Shown piece after piece: positions 1-10,326 of a DNA stretch of 64,000 nucleotides. This DNA is from Haemophilus sp. C1. Lineage in GTDB: Bacteria; Pseudomonadota; Gammaproteobacteria; Enterobacterales; Pasteurellaceae. Each line of letters opens with the position of its first letter. The stretch's first letter is position 1. Location of the stretch: positions 4,195 to 68,194 of the forward strand of contig NZ_LDVZ01000010.1 in the NCBI RefSeq assembly GCF_001276515.1, given 5' to 3'. The notes under the pieces were generated by a model. That model worked only from the letters and a program-made list of their open reading frames with translations. It had not been told where the DNA came from and did no database searches. Made by a program: the position numbers and the translations under genes.

Positions 1-29
1 GCTTCAATAATTGCTTGTAAATTTGACAT
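1..29 (-). CDS. dapD: DapD N-terminus, partial (tetrahydrodipicolinate N-succinyltransferase)
   Basis: The first 29 bases read on the minus strand as ATG followed by codons for MSNLQAIIE, preceded by an AGGAAG ribosome-binding site. This matches the start of the Haemophilus DapD protein as I remember it. DapD succinylates tetrahydrodipicolinate in lysine and diaminopimelate synthesis in the cytoplasm. Only the first nine codons and part of the tenth are in the window, so the call rests on a short match and on the position next to purR. Confidence 0.7.
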
Positions 30-110
30 AGAACTTCCTATATATGTTGTGAATAAAACGGCGTTAGTTTTACCATATTTTAAACAGGCAAGCAAAACAC
101 CGAAAAAAAA

Positions 111-144
111 TCACCGCACTTTGTCTTAAAACAAACTGCGGTGA
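111..144 (-). terminator. Hairpin terminator built on an uptake signal
   Basis: TCACCGCA and TGCGGTGA arms, extended by TTTGT/ACAAA, enclose a short loop. On the minus strand the stem is followed by a run of eight T. It lies just downstream of the 26-codon gene at 162-242 and upstream of dapD, so it probably ends transcription of the small gene. Confidence 0.7.
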
Positions 145-161
145 TCCTAAAACATCATAGA

Positions 162-242
162 TTAAAAAATAGAAAGCGCCAAACCACAAACGACTGACAT
201 ACTCAATACAACTGCAATCATTGCATAACCAAAATCACTCAT
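162..242 (-). CDS. 26-residue single-span membrane protein (YnhF-like)
   Basis: A small gene encoding MSDFGYAMIAVVLSMSVVCG followed by LALSIF. It has a strong ribosome-binding site (GAGGAG, six bases before ATG), a TAA stop and its own terminator. The protein is one hydrophobic helix with a short polar N-terminus, typical of small inner-membrane proteins. In E. coli the 29-residue membrane protein YnhF lies close to purR, and size, topology and position here fit that family; the sequence similarity itself is weak. Function is unknown. Upstream of it lies the purR promoter region in divergent orientation. Confidence 0.6.
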   Translation of the reverse strand: MSDFGYAMIAVVLSMSVVCGLALSIF

Positions 243-383
243 GTTTTTCTCCTCACTAAAAATGATGGCGCATTGTAGCAAGATTTTAAAAAAAAAATCA
301 TCCCTTTTACAAAAAAATCTCAATAAAAGTAACGAAATTTTCTACAAACCTTTATAATGAGCAAAATTTTTTGGGAGCGGAAT

Positions 384-1394
384 ATGGCAACAATTAAAGA
401 TGTGGCAAAAATGGCTGGCGTGTCCACCACAACAGTATCTCATGTTATTAATAAAACCCGTTTCGTAGCAAAAGATACGGAAGAAGCCGTTCTATTGGCA
501 ATTAAGCAACTTAATTATTCACCCAGTGCCGTGGCGCGCAGTTTGAAAGTTAATACCACAAAATCCATTGGGATGATTGTGACGACCAGTGAAGCACCGT
601 ATTTTGCGGAGATTATTCATTCTGTTGAAGAACATTGCTATCGACAAGGTTATTCGTTGTTCTTGTGTAATACACAAAATGATCCTGAAAAAGTCAAAAA
701 TCATTTAGAAATGTTGGCAAAAAAACGGGTTGATGGCTTACTTGTGATGTGTTCTGAATACACACAGGATTCATTAGATTTACTTTCGTCATTTTCCAGT
801 ATTCCAATGGTTGTAATGGATTGGGGCCCAAATGCGAATACCGATGTAATTGATGATCATAGTTTTGATGGCGGTTATTTAGCAACCCAACACCTCATTG
901 AGTGCGGTCATAAAAAAATTGGGATTATCTGCGGTGAACTCAATAAAACTACAGCAAAAACTCGTTATGAAGGCTTTTTAAAAGCGATGGCAGATGCAAA
1001 TCTTGAAGTGCATGAACCTTGGATTTTCGAAGGTGCATTTGAGCCTGAAGACGGTTATGAATGTATGAATCGTTTACTGGCTCAAGAGGAATTACCAACC
1101 GCCCTATTCTGTTGTAACGATGTGATGGCACTCGGTGCAATTTCCGCTCTGACAGAAAAAGGCTTGCGTGTGCCAGAGGATATGTCGATTATCGGCTATG
1201 ATGATATTCATGCCTCACGTTTCTACGCACCACCATTAACCACCATTCACCAATCGAAGCTACGATTAGGCAGACAGGCGGTGAATATTTTATTAGAGCG
1301 CATCAGCCAAAAAGATCAGGGCGTTCAGCAATATAGCCGTATTGATATTGGCCCTGAACTTATTATTCGAAAATCCGTTAAATCAATTTTATAA
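384..1394 (+). CDS. purR: PurR, LacI-family purine repressor
   Basis: Cytoplasmic repressor of purine and pyrimidine biosynthesis genes that binds DNA with hypoxanthine or guanine as co-repressor. The N-terminus [20 protein letters not shown] is the LacI-type helix-turn-helix and hinge (residues 1-55), followed by a periplasmic-binding-protein-like effector domain ending near residue 336. The start at 384 is preferred over an upstream in-frame ATG at 357, because MATIKDV is the invariant N-terminus of the family and GGGAGCGG sits seven bases before it. Length (336 residues) is that of Haemophilus PurR. It is followed by its own terminator. Confidence 0.95.
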   Translation: MATIKDVAKMAGVSTTTVSHVINKTRFVAKDTEEAVLLAIKQLNYSPSAVARSLKVNTTKSIGMIVTTSEAPYFAEIIHSVEEHCYRQGYSLFLCNTQNDPEKVKNHLEMLAKKRVDGLLVMCSEYTQDSLDLLSSFSSIPMVVMDWGPNANTDVIDDHSFDGGYLATQHLIECGHKKIGIICGELNKTTAKTRYEGFLKAMADANLEVHEPWIFEGAFEPEDGYECMNRLLAQEELPTALFCCNDVMALGAISALTEKGLRVPEDMSIIGYDDIHASRFYAPPLTTIHQSKLRLGRQAVNILLERISQKDQGVQQYSRIDIGPELIIRKSVKSIL

Positions 1395-1409
1395 AACTTA
1401 TTAAAAATA

Positions 1410-1453
1410 AACCGCACTTTTTAAACAATCACTAAAAAGTGCGGTTCTTTTTT
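1410..1453 (+). terminator. Uptake-signal inverted-pair terminator after purR
   Basis: AACCGCACTTTTTA and TAAAAAGTGCGGTT form a stem, with a T-rich tail. The two arms are complete uptake signals in opposite orientation, a common terminator design in Haemophilus. Confidence 0.85.
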
Positions 1454-1577
1454 AGCTATTTTTTCGCTTTTCTTGATTATCTTCAATGTTTCTATAAATA
1501 GCATTTGCCCTCCACCCTATTTTTAGTTATATCTATCGCCAACTTACGAGTTTTATTTTTTACTTTTAGGAGTTCCT

Positions 1578-4217
1578 ATGACACAAGAGTACACCACTCT
1601 GCGCAATAACATTAGTATGTTAGGGCGTTTTCTCGGAGAAACAATCAACGATGCACAAGGTGCCGATATTCTCGAGTTAATCGAAAATATTCGTAAACTT
1701 TCTCGTAATTCTCGTGCGGGTGATGATAAAGCAAGACAAGAATTGCTCGACACGCTCGGTAGTATTTCTAATGAAAATATTATTCCCGTCGCACGCGCTT
1801 TCAGCCAATTTTTAAACCTCACGAATATTGCGGAACAATATCAAACGATTTCGCGTGAACATTCTCTAGCACAAAGTTCTTCTCAATCCTTAAGCGAACT
1901 TTTCAAACGCTTAAAAGAACAAAATGCCTCTGTAGAAGAGGTGCATAAAACCGTTGAAAAATTATTAATTGAGCTTGTTCTGACCGCACATCCAACAGAA
2001 ACAACACGTCGTTCACTCATTCATAAACACATTGAAATCAATAAATGTTTAAGCAAGCTAGAACATCATGATTTAACGGAAAAAGAACGCAATATTATTG
2101 AGCGTCTATTACTTCGCTTAATCGCTGAGGCTTGGCATACCAACGAAATTCGTACTGTTCGTCCAACGCCATTTGATGAAGCAAAATGGGGATTTGCAAT
2201 GTTGGAAAACAGTTTGTGGCAAGCTGTACCAGAATTTTTACGCCAACTCAACGAAACCGCTCGTGAATTTTTAGGTTACGATTTGCCAGTAGGATTAAAA
2301 CCTGTGCGTATTTCCTCTTGGATGGGTGGCGACCGTGATGGAAACCCATTTGTCACCGCACAAATCACCAAAAAAGTACTTTATTTTGCCCGTTGGAAAG
2401 CAGCAGATTTATTCTTGCAAGACATCAGCAAATTAGCCGATGAACTTTCAATGGTGAAATGTAGCGATGAATTTCGTGATAAATATGGCGAGCATTTAGA
2501 ACCCTATCGCTTTGTGGTGAAAAATTTACGCAATCAACTTACGGCAACATTAGCTTATTTTGATGATCACCTATCAGATCGCACACCGCGCGTATCCGAA
2601 AGCGAGATTATTTTAGAAGATAGCCAACTTTGGGAGCCGCTTTACGATTGTTATCAATCTTTAATTCAATGCGGAATGCGCATTATTGCAAATGGTTCAT
2701 TGTTGAATATTTTGCACCGTATTAGTTGTTTTGGCGTGACGCTTTCTCAAATGGATATTCGCCAAGAAAGCACACGTCACACCGATGCCATTGCAGAAAT
2801 CACACGCTATATTGGTTTAGGCGATTACTCTCAATGGACGGAAGACGATAAACAGGCTTTCTTAATTCGGGAATTAAGCTCGCGCCGTCCATTAATTCCG
2901 CAAAACTGGACGCCATCGCCTGAAACCAAAGAAATTTTAGATACTTGCAAAGTCATTGCGCAACAAAAACAAGGTGTTATTGCTTGTTATGTTATTTCGA
3001 TGGCACGCAGTGCCTCTGATGTTTTAGCCGTTCATTTACTCTTAAAAGAAGCAGGCGTGCCATATCACATTCCTGTTGTGCCGCTATTTGAAACCTTAGA
3101 CGATTTAGATGCAGCCGAAAAAGTGATGACTCAACTTTTCAATGTGGGTTGGTATCGTGGCGTGATCAATAATCGTCAAATGGTGATGATTGGTTATTCA
3201 GATTCCGCCAAAGATGCTGGAATGATGGCTGCCTCTTGGGCGCAATATCGTGCGCAAGAAGCCTTAGTGAATTTAACGGAAAAACTTGGCATTGAACTCA
3301 CTTTATTCCACGGACGTGGTGGCACCATTGGTCGTGGTGGTGCGCCAGCTCACGCGGCATTACTTTCTCAACCGCCTCGTTCACTAAAAAATGGTTTACG
3401 TGTGACAGAACAAGGCGAAATGATTCGCTTTAAACTGGGTTTACCGGCTGTGGCAGTAGAAACCTTTGATCTCTACGCCAGCGCCATTTTAGAAGCAAAT
3501 TTGTTACCGCCACCAGAACCAAAACCAGAATGGCGCACTGTAATGGACGAACTTTCCACTATTTCTTGCGATATTTATCGTGGCGTGGTTCGTGGCGATA
3601 AAGATTTCGTGCCTTATTTCCGCAGTGCGACGCCAGAACAGGAGCTCTCCAAATTGCCACTTGGTTCTCGCCCTGCAAAACGCAATCCAAATGGCGGCGT
3701 GGAAAGTTTACGCGCCATCCCTTGGATTTTTGCCTGGATGCAAAATCGCTTAATGCTACCAGCTTGGTTAGGGGCTGGTGCCTCTATACGTCAAATTATC
3801 GAACAAGACAAAGACGATATTATTCATGAAATGTGCGAAAACTGGCCGTTCTTTTCAACGCGAATTGGTATGTTGGAAATGGTCTTTAGTAAATCAGATG
3901 CTTGGCTTTCCCAACAATATGATCAACGATTAGTGAAAAAAGAACTTTGGTATTTAGGCGAAAATTTACGTAAGCAACTTAAAGATGATATTCAAACTGT
4001 GCTTTCACTTTCTCACCAAAGTGAATTGATGTCTGATTTACCTTGGATTGCAGATTCAATCGCATTGCGTAATATCTACACGGATCCACTCAACCTACTG
4101 CAAGTGGAATTACTTCACCGTTTCCGTGAAAATCCTGAGCAAGTGAACCCCGATGTGGAACAAGCATTGATGATTACCATCACAGGTATCGCGGCAGGGA
4201 TGCGCAATACGGGCTAG
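1578..4217 (+). CDS. ppc: Phosphoenolpyruvate carboxylase
   Basis: Cytoplasmic enzyme that carboxylates phosphoenolpyruvate to oxaloacetate, replenishing the C4 pool. At 879 residues it has the usual enteric length. Diagnostic motifs include [19 protein letters not shown] (around residue 135, catalytic His), [15 protein letters not shown] (around 247), and [20 protein letters not shown] (around 577, phosphate-binding loop), with the expected C-terminus MRNTG. The start follows an AGGAG site at 1568. It is a single-gene unit, ended by a terminator shared with convergent ycjX. H. influenzae lacks the early steps of the citric acid cycle, so this oxaloacetate input feeds the dicarboxylate branch (established knowledge, not visible here). 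Confidence 0.98.
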   Translation: MTQEYTTLRNNISMLGRFLGETINDAQGADILELIENIRKLSRNSRAGDDKARQELLDTLGSISNENIIPVARAFSQFLNLTNIAEQYQTISREHSLAQSSSQSLSELFKRLKEQNASVEEVHKTVEKLLIELVLTAHPTETTRRSLIHKHIEINKCLSKLEHHDLTEKERNIIERLLLRLIAEAWHTNEIRTVRPTPFDEAKWGFAMLENSLWQAVPEFLRQLNETAREFLGYDLPVGLKPVRISSWMGGDRDGNPFVTAQITKKVLYFARWKAADLFLQDISKLADELSMVKCSDEFRDKYGEHLEPYRFVVKNLRNQLTATLAYFDDHLSDRTPRVSESEIILEDSQLWEPLYDCYQSLIQCGMRIIANGSLLNILHRISCFGVTLSQMDIRQESTRHTDAIAEITRYIGLGDYSQWTEDDKQAFLIRELSSRRPLIPQNWTPSPETKEILDTCKVIAQQKQGVIACYVISMARSASDVLAVHLLLKEAGVPYHIPVVPLFETLDDLDAAEKVMTQLFNVGWYRGVINNRQMVMIGYSDSAKDAGMMAASWAQYRAQEALVNLTEKLGIELTLFHGRGGTIGRGGAPAHAALLSQPPRSLKNGLRVTEQGEMIRFKLGLPAVAVETFDLYASAILEANLLPPPEPKPEWRTVMDELSTISCDIYRGVVRGDKDFVPYFRSATPEQELSKLPLGSRPAKRNPNGGVESLRAIPWIFAWMQNRLMLPAWLGAGASIRQIIEQDKDDIIHEMCENWPFFSTRIGMLEMVFSKSDAWLSQQYDQRLVKKELWYLGENLRKQLKDDIQTVLSLSHQSELMSDLPWIADSIALRNIYTDPLNLLQVELLHRFRENPEQVNPDVEQALMITITGIAAGMRNTG

Positions 4218-4224
4218 AAAGATG

Positions 4225-4256
4225 AAAAAAGTGCGGAAAATTTTCCGCACTTTTTT
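4225..4256. terminator. Bidirectional uptake-signal terminator between ppc and ycjX
   Basis: Perfect palindrome AAAAAAGTGCGGAAAA/TTTTCCGCACTTTTTT with T runs on both strands. It overlaps the ycjX stop codon (4255-4257) and serves both convergent genes. Confidence 0.9.
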
Positions 4257-5667
4257 ATTCAAATCGATCACTTAATAAAAATTGTAAAACCGCATCCATT
4301 CTCAAATGAGGAATCGTTTCGCCTTGTTCTAAAGGCTGAGGTTCAAAACTATCAAAATCAAAGTGCGGTTGTTTTTGCCAGAATTCTGTTTTTGGTAATT
4401 TACTTGGTACTGTTCCTGGATAAAGCGTAATCGGTTGTTTATCAATAGAACGAATCCCTTGAATCGCTTTTATTTCTTTTCCTTGCTGATTCACAATCAC
4501 TTGCTTTGTGGTACGAACAGCAGCAATAGCGGTATATTCCGTATCGATTCCTTCAAATTCCACATGGCGACCACCCTCTTGCACAATTTGACGCATTAAA
4601 CTCACTAAATTAGGAATTTGATCACGAGTAATATGATCCGCCTTCGTCGCAACAAACATTAATCGATCAATTCTCGGGAAAAACAAACGATGAAGAAAAT
4701 TTCTGCTGCCATAATGGAAATTATTAAATAACTGGTTTAAACCCATTTGCATATCTAAAAAGGCTTGCTGACTATGATTTAAAGGCGTTAAACAATCCGC
4801 CAAAATCACTTGGCGATCAAAGGTAGAAAAATAATTTTCGTAAAAACCTTTCACAATTTTATTGCGATAATAATCATAACGTTTTGTCAACACGGCAAAA
4901 TAGCTATTTGATTTAGCTGTTTTTTTCAAGGTTTGCCAATGTTCTTCCGAAAGATGAATTAATGGAAAAAATTGTAATGCTGGCGCACCCTCTAAATCAC
5001 TTGGCAATACAAATCGCCCAGGCTGAATAAATTGCATGCCTTGCGACTTACATTGGTGTAAATAATCCGTATAACTTTTCGCTATCTTAGCTAAAACATC
5101 TTCATTTGCGACTGCACTTAAATCCAAATCCTGTAACATGGAAAGCCAATTCTGCGCCAATTCTTCACGAACGCCAGTGGTAACCTTGATTTGCTCTTGT
5201 GACCATTGTTGAAAATCTAGATTTAACAACGGTAAATCGAGCAGCCACTCCCCTGGATAATCAAAAATATCCAGATAAAGCGTGCCGCGTTCTTTCAAAT
5301 GACGTAGCAAGCCAGATTGGCGTTGAAAACGAATTGCTAAACGCGTTTCACTCACACCCCGAGTAGATTGAAACCATTGCGGCGGATTTTGTGACAAATC
5401 ATTTAAATTACTTTCATAATCAAAACGTGGCACGCTGAGATCTTGTTGAGATACTCGTTTCACCGACAAGATCGCACCATTTCTAGCTGCTTCAAACAAG
5501 GGCAAATGCTGTGATGAATTTTGATTAATGGAGAGAAGTTGATTGATTAAACTTGTAATAAACGCCGTTTTTCCACTCCGACTTAACCCTGTTACCGCCA
5601 AGCGCAAAGTGCGGTCAAAACCACGATTAATAATTTGATTGATTTCGTTTTGAACCCGATTAAACAT
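4255..5667 (-). CDS. ycjX: YcjX-family P-loop NTPase
   Basis: 470-residue cytoplasmic protein of the DUF463/YcjX family, P-loop proteins of poorly known function linked to stress in enterics. The Walker A motif GLSRSGKT lies near residue 28, a DxPGEW switch-like motif (IFDYPGEWLLDLP) near 138 and a TKADH nucleotide-specificity-like motif near 340. In E. coli ycjX is followed by ycjF, a membrane partner; here no ycjF follows, because the next gene is convergent ppc. The start gives an N-terminus MFNRVQNEINQIINRGFDRT, as in relatives. It is divergent from sapA with only about 70 bases between them. Confidence 0.9.
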   Translation of the reverse strand: MFNRVQNEINQIINRGFDRTLRLAVTGLSRSGKTAFITSLINQLLSINQNSSQHLPLFEAARNGAILSVKRVSQQDLSVPRFDYESNLNDLSQNPPQWFQSTRGVSETRLAIRFQRQSGLLRHLKERGTLYLDIFDYPGEWLLDLPLLNLDFQQWSQEQIKVTTGVREELAQNWLSMLQDLDLSAVANEDVLAKIAKSYTDYLHQCKSQGMQFIQPGRFVLPSDLEGAPALQFFPLIHLSEEHWQTLKKTAKSNSYFAVLTKRYDYYRNKIVKGFYENYFSTFDRQVILADCLTPLNHSQQAFLDMQMGLNQLFNNFHYGSRNFLHRLFFPRIDRLMFVATKADHITRDQIPNLVSLMRQIVQEGGRHVEFEGIDTEYTAIAAVRTTKQVIVNQQGKEIKAIQGIRSIDKQPITLYPGTVPSKLPKTEFWQKQPHFDFDSFEPQPLEQGETIPHLRMDAVLQFLLSDRFE

Positions 5668-5736
5668 TCAATATCCTAGCCATTTTTACTAATATGCCTT
5701 ACAATTTGACACATAATTTATCACAATGCATTTGTT

Positions 5737-7431
5737 ATGTTACGCAAAAATCTTACGTTTTTCTGTTTTCTATTTGGTATTGGCTTGAACTCCCAATTTC
5801 AAGCGGCCCCGCGCGTACCAGAACACCTAACAGAAAACGGATTAACTTATTGTACTAATGCCTCTGGATTTTCTTTTAATCCACAAACTGCGGATGCAGG
5901 CACCAGTATGAATGTCGTCACAGAACAAATTTATAACAAACTTTTTGAAATAAAAAACCATAGTGCGAACGTTACACCAGTGCTCGCACAATCCTATTCA
6001 ATTTCACCTGATAACAAAGAAATTTTGATTAATTTACGCCGCGGGGTGAAATTTCATCATACGCCTTGGTTTACCCCCACTCGTGATTTTAATGCGGAAG
6101 ATGTGGTGTTTTCAATTAATCGTGTCTTGGGTCATGACACCTACTTGCCAACCCTAGCAGAAACAGCAATTACCTATAAAAATCCACAATATAAAGTGTT
6201 TCACGAGCAAGCAAGAAAAGTTCGCTTTCCTTATTTTGATAGCATTAAACTTAATGAAAAAATCAAATCAGTGACCGCACTTTCACCTTATCAAGTGAAA
6301 ATTGAATTGTTTGAGCCTGATTCATCGATCTTGTCGCATCTTGCCAGCCAATATGCCATTATTTTTTCACAAGAATATGCCTATCAATTAAGTGCTGACG
6401 ATAATCTCACTCAATTAGATACTCACCCCGTGGGCACTGGGCCTTATCAAGTAAAAGATTATGTGTATAACCAATATGTTCGCTTAGTGCGTAACGAAAA
6501 CTATTGGAAAAAAGAAGCAAAAATTGAAAATATCATTGTGGATTTATCTACCGATAGAAACGGGCGACTCGTCAAATTTTTCAATAATGAATGTCAAATA
6601 GCCTCTTATCCTGAAGTGAGCCAAATTGGCTTATTAAAGAGCAATGATAAGCACTACTATATGCAATCCACTGACGGAATGAATTTGGCATATCTTGCTT
6701 TCAATTTTGAAAAACCATTGATGCAGGATCGTAGTATTCGAGAAGCCATTTCACAAAGTTTGAACCGCGCACGCATTATTCACAACATCTATCACAATAC
6801 TGCGACAGTGGCGAATAACATTATCCCTGAAGTATCTTGGGCTTCTAGCGTAAACACGCCAGAATTTGATTTTGATTACAGTCCAAAAGTCGCGAAGAAA
6901 AAATTAGAAAATAAACATCTTTCGCTCAATTTATGGATGATTAATGAAGAACAAATGTATAACCCAGCTCCTTTTAAAATGGCGGAAATGATTAAATCCG
7001 ATTTAGATCAAGTCGGTGTGAAAGTGAAAGTGCGGACAGTGACACGCACATTTTTGAGTGAGCAACTTCGTAATAAATCAGAAAATTATGATTTAATTTT
7101 AGCTGGATGGTTAGCAGGAAATCTTGATCCTGATGGATTTATGCGCCCTATTTTGAGCTGTAATACGCAAAATGAAATCACAAATTTATCTAACTGGTGT
7201 AACGAAGAATTTAATCATTTAATGGATCGCGCGATTGCTACATCTAATTTATCTGAACGAGCGCGTGCTTATAATGACGCTCAAGAACTGATTCTACAGG
7301 AATTACCAATTATCCCTATCGCAAATGTGAAACGTATTTTAGTAGCCAATAGCCAAGTAAAAGGTGTGGAAATGACACCTTTTGGTAGTCTTAACTTTTC
7401 TGACTTACGCTTACACAAGGAGAAACCCTAA
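5737..7431 (+). CDS. sapA: SapA, periplasmic peptide-binding protein
   Basis: Solute-binding component of the Sap ABC transporter. In non-typeable H. influenzae, SapA binds host antimicrobial peptides and heme and is needed for resistance and colonisation (established knowledge). A signal peptide occupies roughly residues 1-23 (MLRKNLTFFCFLFGIGLNSQ, cleavage near QAA). The remaining 540 residues form an SBP_bac_5 (DppA/OppA-type) fold with motifs such as FNPQTADAGTS and PVGTGPYQVKDY. It is the first gene of sapABCDF; its stop codon overlaps the first base of the sapB ATG. Confidence 0.95.
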   Translation: MLRKNLTFFCFLFGIGLNSQFQAAPRVPEHLTENGLTYCTNASGFSFNPQTADAGTSMNVVTEQIYNKLFEIKNHSANVTPVLAQSYSISPDNKEILINLRRGVKFHHTPWFTPTRDFNAEDVVFSINRVLGHDTYLPTLAETAITYKNPQYKVFHEQARKVRFPYFDSIKLNEKIKSVTALSPYQVKIELFEPDSSILSHLASQYAIIFSQEYAYQLSADDNLTQLDTHPVGTGPYQVKDYVYNQYVRLVRNENYWKKEAKIENIIVDLSTDRNGRLVKFFNNECQIASYPEVSQIGLLKSNDKHYYMQSTDGMNLAYLAFNFEKPLMQDRSIREAISQSLNRARIIHNIYHNTATVANNIIPEVSWASSVNTPEFDFDYSPKVAKKKLENKHLSLNLWMINEEQMYNPAPFKMAEMIKSDLDQVGVKVKVRTVTRTFLSEQLRNKSENYDLILAGWLAGNLDPDGFMRPILSCNTQNEITNLSNWCNEEFNHLMDRAIATSNLSERARAYNDAQELILQELPIIPIANVKRILVANSQVKGVEMTPFGSLNFSDLRLHKEKP

Positions 7432-8396
7432 TGTTGTGGTCTGTTATTCGCCATTCCCTTTGGGTAACGTTGCTCTTGCTCGTATTATCTTTGCTAAGTT
7501 TCGTGATTTTATTACGAGATCCACTTAATGCTGATCTCGTCACTCACAATATTTACACCAGTTATTTTAATTATTTAAGCACCTTATTACATGGTGATTT
7601 TGGGATTACTTATAATGGTGGAAAATCGCTGATAGATTTGATTCTAACAGTGCTTCCACCCACATTGGAACTCTGTTTTACCGCACTTTTATTGGCATTC
7701 ATTCTCGGTGTGCCGCTTGGCATTATAAGCGCGGTAAATTCTCAGCATATTTTTGCAAAGAGTTTAAAAAGTTTATCTTATGTTGGTTTGTCGATCCCAA
7801 TATTTTGGCTCGCGCCGATTTTGCTTTATGTCGCAGCGGTAAATCATTGGGAAATTGCGTCTATTGGGCAATACAATTTACTCTATGAAATAAAACCGAT
7901 TACTGGTTTCCCTGTCATTGATGTTTGGTTTATAGATGTGCCTTATCGCACCAAAATTGTACAAAATGTTTTACAACATTTAGCCTTACCAACACTGGTG
8001 CTTTGCATTTTGCCAACAATGGAAATTATCCGAATTATTCAACAACGAGCAGAATATATTTTGAACCAAAATTTTGCCAAAGTTGCCACAACACGCGGTT
8101 GGTCAAAATGGAAAATTCTCCATCAATATGTATTCCGTAACACGTTTCCTCTGCTTGTTCCACAAGTACCGCGTGTGTTTACCCTAGTATTAACTCAATG
8201 TATGTTGGTAGAAACGGCTTTAGGTTGGCCTGGAATTGGTCGATGGCTGATCGATGCCGTAACGCAACAAGATTACAATAGTATTTCTGCGGGGGTAGTT
8301 GTCATTGGCGTTTGCATTATTTTGATCGACACTTTAATTAAAGCGATAACATTAGTGCTTGATCCATTTAAAAAGAAAGGTTGGTATGCAAGATAA
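7431..8396 (+). CDS. sapB: SapB, inner-membrane permease
   Basis: One of two permease subunits of the Sap peptide transporter. 321 residues with about six hydrophobic spans and the binding-protein-dependent transport signature (EAA loop) around KVATTRGWSKWKILHQYVFR. Its start overlaps the sapA stop by one base (TAATG), indicating translational coupling, and its 3' end overlaps sapC by 11 bases. The family is DppB-like. Confidence 0.95.
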   Translation: MLWSVIRHSLWVTLLLLVLSLLSFVILLRDPLNADLVTHNIYTSYFNYLSTLLHGDFGITYNGGKSLIDLILTVLPPTLELCFTALLLAFILGVPLGIISAVNSQHIFAKSLKSLSYVGLSIPIFWLAPILLYVAAVNHWEIASIGQYNLLYEIKPITGFPVIDVWFIDVPYRTKIVQNVLQHLALPTLVLCILPTMEIIRIIQQRAEYILNQNFAKVATTRGWSKWKILHQYVFRNTFPLLVPQVPRVFTLVLTQCMLVETALGWPGIGRWLIDAVTQQDYNSISAGVVVIGVCIILIDTLIKAITLVLDPFKKKGWYAR

Positions 8397-9273
8397 AGAA
8401 CCTGAAGAATTTCGAGAAAATACTTCAATATTCCAAATCTGGCTGCTATTTCGCAAAAATACCATTGCGTTGTTCAGCTTTTATTTATTAACGTTGTTAA
8501 TTCTAACCGCACTTTTCAGCGGTTGGATCGCGCCTTATGCTCATAATATGCAGTTTGTCGGGCAAGAATTAATGCCGCCATCTTGGGTCGAAAAAGGGCA
8601 AATTGCCTTTTTCTTTGGTACCGATGATTTAGGCCGTGATGTACTAAGCCGACTAATTATGGGCACAAGTTACACTATTGGATCATCGTTGATAGTCGTA
8701 CTTGCCGTTGCCTTAATTGGTGGAACGCTTGGCATTGTTGCTGGTATGTTGAAGGGCTTAAAAGCGCGTTTTGTTGGCCATATTTTCGATGCTTTTTTAT
8801 CGCTCCCTATTTTGCTCATTGCCATCGTGATTTCCACATTAATGGAACCGAGTTTATTAAATGCGATGTTCGCAACACTTTTAGCGATATTACCGTATTT
8901 CATCCATGCAATTTATCGAGCAATTCAACAAGAATTGAAAAAAGATTACGTGCTGATGTTAAAACTCGAGGGAATTTCTAACTGGGAATTATTAAAAAGT
9001 ACGATTTTGCCGAATATCACCGTAATCTATGTTCAAGAAATTGCACGCGCATTTGTTGTCGCTATATTGGATATTAGCGCCTTGAGTTTTATTTCCCTTG
9101 GCGCACAACGACCAACCCCAGAATGGGGAGCAATGATTCGAGATTCTTTAGAACTACTCTATCTTGCACCTTGGACAGTATTACTCCCAGGCTTTGCAAT
9201 TATTTTTACCATTTTATTAAGCATTATTTTTAGCAATGGCTTAACTAAAGCTATCAACCAATATTACGAATAA
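8386..9273 (+). CDS. sapC: SapC, inner-membrane permease
   Basis: Second permease subunit of the Sap system, DppC-like, 295 residues. The ATG at 8386 (MQDKEPEEFREN) is chosen over an upstream in-frame start at 8359 because AAGAAAGG lies just before it and the length then equals that of known SapC proteins. It has an N-terminal span, a large periplasmic segment with the GTDDLGRDVLSRL motif typical of this permease class, then five more spans and an EAA loop near KLEGISNWELLKSTILPN. Confidence 0.95.
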   Translation: MQDKEPEEFRENTSIFQIWLLFRKNTIALFSFYLLTLLILTALFSGWIAPYAHNMQFVGQELMPPSWVEKGQIAFFFGTDDLGRDVLSRLIMGTSYTIGSSLIVVLAVALIGGTLGIVAGMLKGLKARFVGHIFDAFLSLPILLIAIVISTLMEPSLLNAMFATLLAILPYFIHAIYRAIQQELKKDYVLMLKLEGISNWELLKSTILPNITVIYVQEIARAFVVAILDISALSFISLGAQRPTPEWGAMIRDSLELLYLAPWTVLLPGFAIIFTILLSIIFSNGLTKAINQYYE

Positions 9274-9276
9274 TTT

Positions 9277-10326
9277 ATGGCACTACTAGACATCCGTAAC
9301 CTAAATATCGAGATACAAACCTCAAACGGCCTCGTTAAGATTGTAGACGGCGTAAACTTATCGATCAATGAAGGGGAAATTTGTGGGCTTGTTGGCGAAT
9401 CAGGTTCTGGCAAAAGTTTAATCGCTAAAGTAATTTGTAATGCCATCAAAGAAAACTGGATTATTACCGCCGATCGCTTTCGCTTTCATGATGTAGAGTT
9501 ACTAAAACTTACTCCCAATAAACGCCGAAAATTGGTCGGCAAAGAAATATCCATGATTTTCCAAGATCCCCTTTCTTGTCTTGATCCAAGTCGGAAAATT
9601 GGTAAACAATTAATCCAAAATATCCCGAATTGGACATTTAAAGGCAAATGGTGGCAATGGTTTGGTTGGAAAAAACGCCGTGCCATTGAATTATTGCATC
9701 GTGTAGGGATAAAAGAACACAAAGACATCATGGCAAGCTATCCTAATGAATTAACGGAAGGAGAAGGGCAAAAAGTCATGATTGCTATTGCAGTAGCAAA
9801 TCAGCCTCGCTTGCTTATTGCCGATGAACCGACTAATGCATTAGAAGCGACAACAGCATTACAGGTATTTCGATTACTTTCTAGTATGAACCAAAACCAA
9901 GGCACAACCGTTTTATTGGCTAGCAATGACATCAGAAGTATTAGTGAATGGTGCGATCAAATTTCTGTACTCTATTGTGGGCAAAATACGGAATCAGGCC
10001 CAACACAAATGTTGCTTGAAAGTCCTCATCATCCTTACACGCAAGCATTAATTAATGCCGTGCCTGATTTTACTCAGCCCTTAGGATTTAAAACCAAGCT
10101 AAGCACCTTAGAAGGTAGCGTGCCAATTTTAGAACAAATGCCTATTGGTTGCCGTCTTGGTCCTCGTTGTCCTTTTGCACAGAAAAAATGTATTGAAAAA
10201 CCAACTCGATTCAAAATAAAACAACATGAATTTTCTTGCCATTATCCAATTAATTTACGCGAGAAAACCTTCAAAGAAAAAGCAACGAGTGCACCATTAA
10301 CACTTGCAAGCAAAGGAAATGAATAA
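9277..10326 (+). CDS. sapD: SapD, transporter ATPase
   Basis: ATP-binding subunit of the Sap transporter; in enterics SapD is also linked to Trk potassium uptake. 349 residues. Walker A is GESGSGKS (about residue 40) and Walker [10 protein letters not shown] (about 182). The ABC signature reads LTEGEGQ rather than LSGGQ, as in other SapD proteins. The switch position that is normally SHD reads SND in [11 protein letters not shown], so the H-loop histidine is Asn. The C-terminal oligopeptide-transporter domain has the cysteine pattern [15 protein letters not shown], a possible Fe-S or metal site seen in this subfamily. sapF overlaps by one base. Confidence 0.94.
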   Translation: MALLDIRNLNIEIQTSNGLVKIVDGVNLSINEGEICGLVGESGSGKSLIAKVICNAIKENWIITADRFRFHDVELLKLTPNKRRKLVGKEISMIFQDPLSCLDPSRKIGKQLIQNIPNWTFKGKWWQWFGWKKRRAIELLHRVGIKEHKDIMASYPNELTEGEGQKVMIAIAVANQPRLLIADEPTNALEATTALQVFRLLSSMNQNQGTTVLLASNDIRSISEWCDQISVLYCGQNTESGPTQMLLESPHHPYTQALINAVPDFTQPLGFKTKLSTLEGSVPILEQMPIGCRLGPRCPFAQKKCIEKPTRFKIKQHEFSCHYPINLREKTFKEKATSAPLTLASKGNE

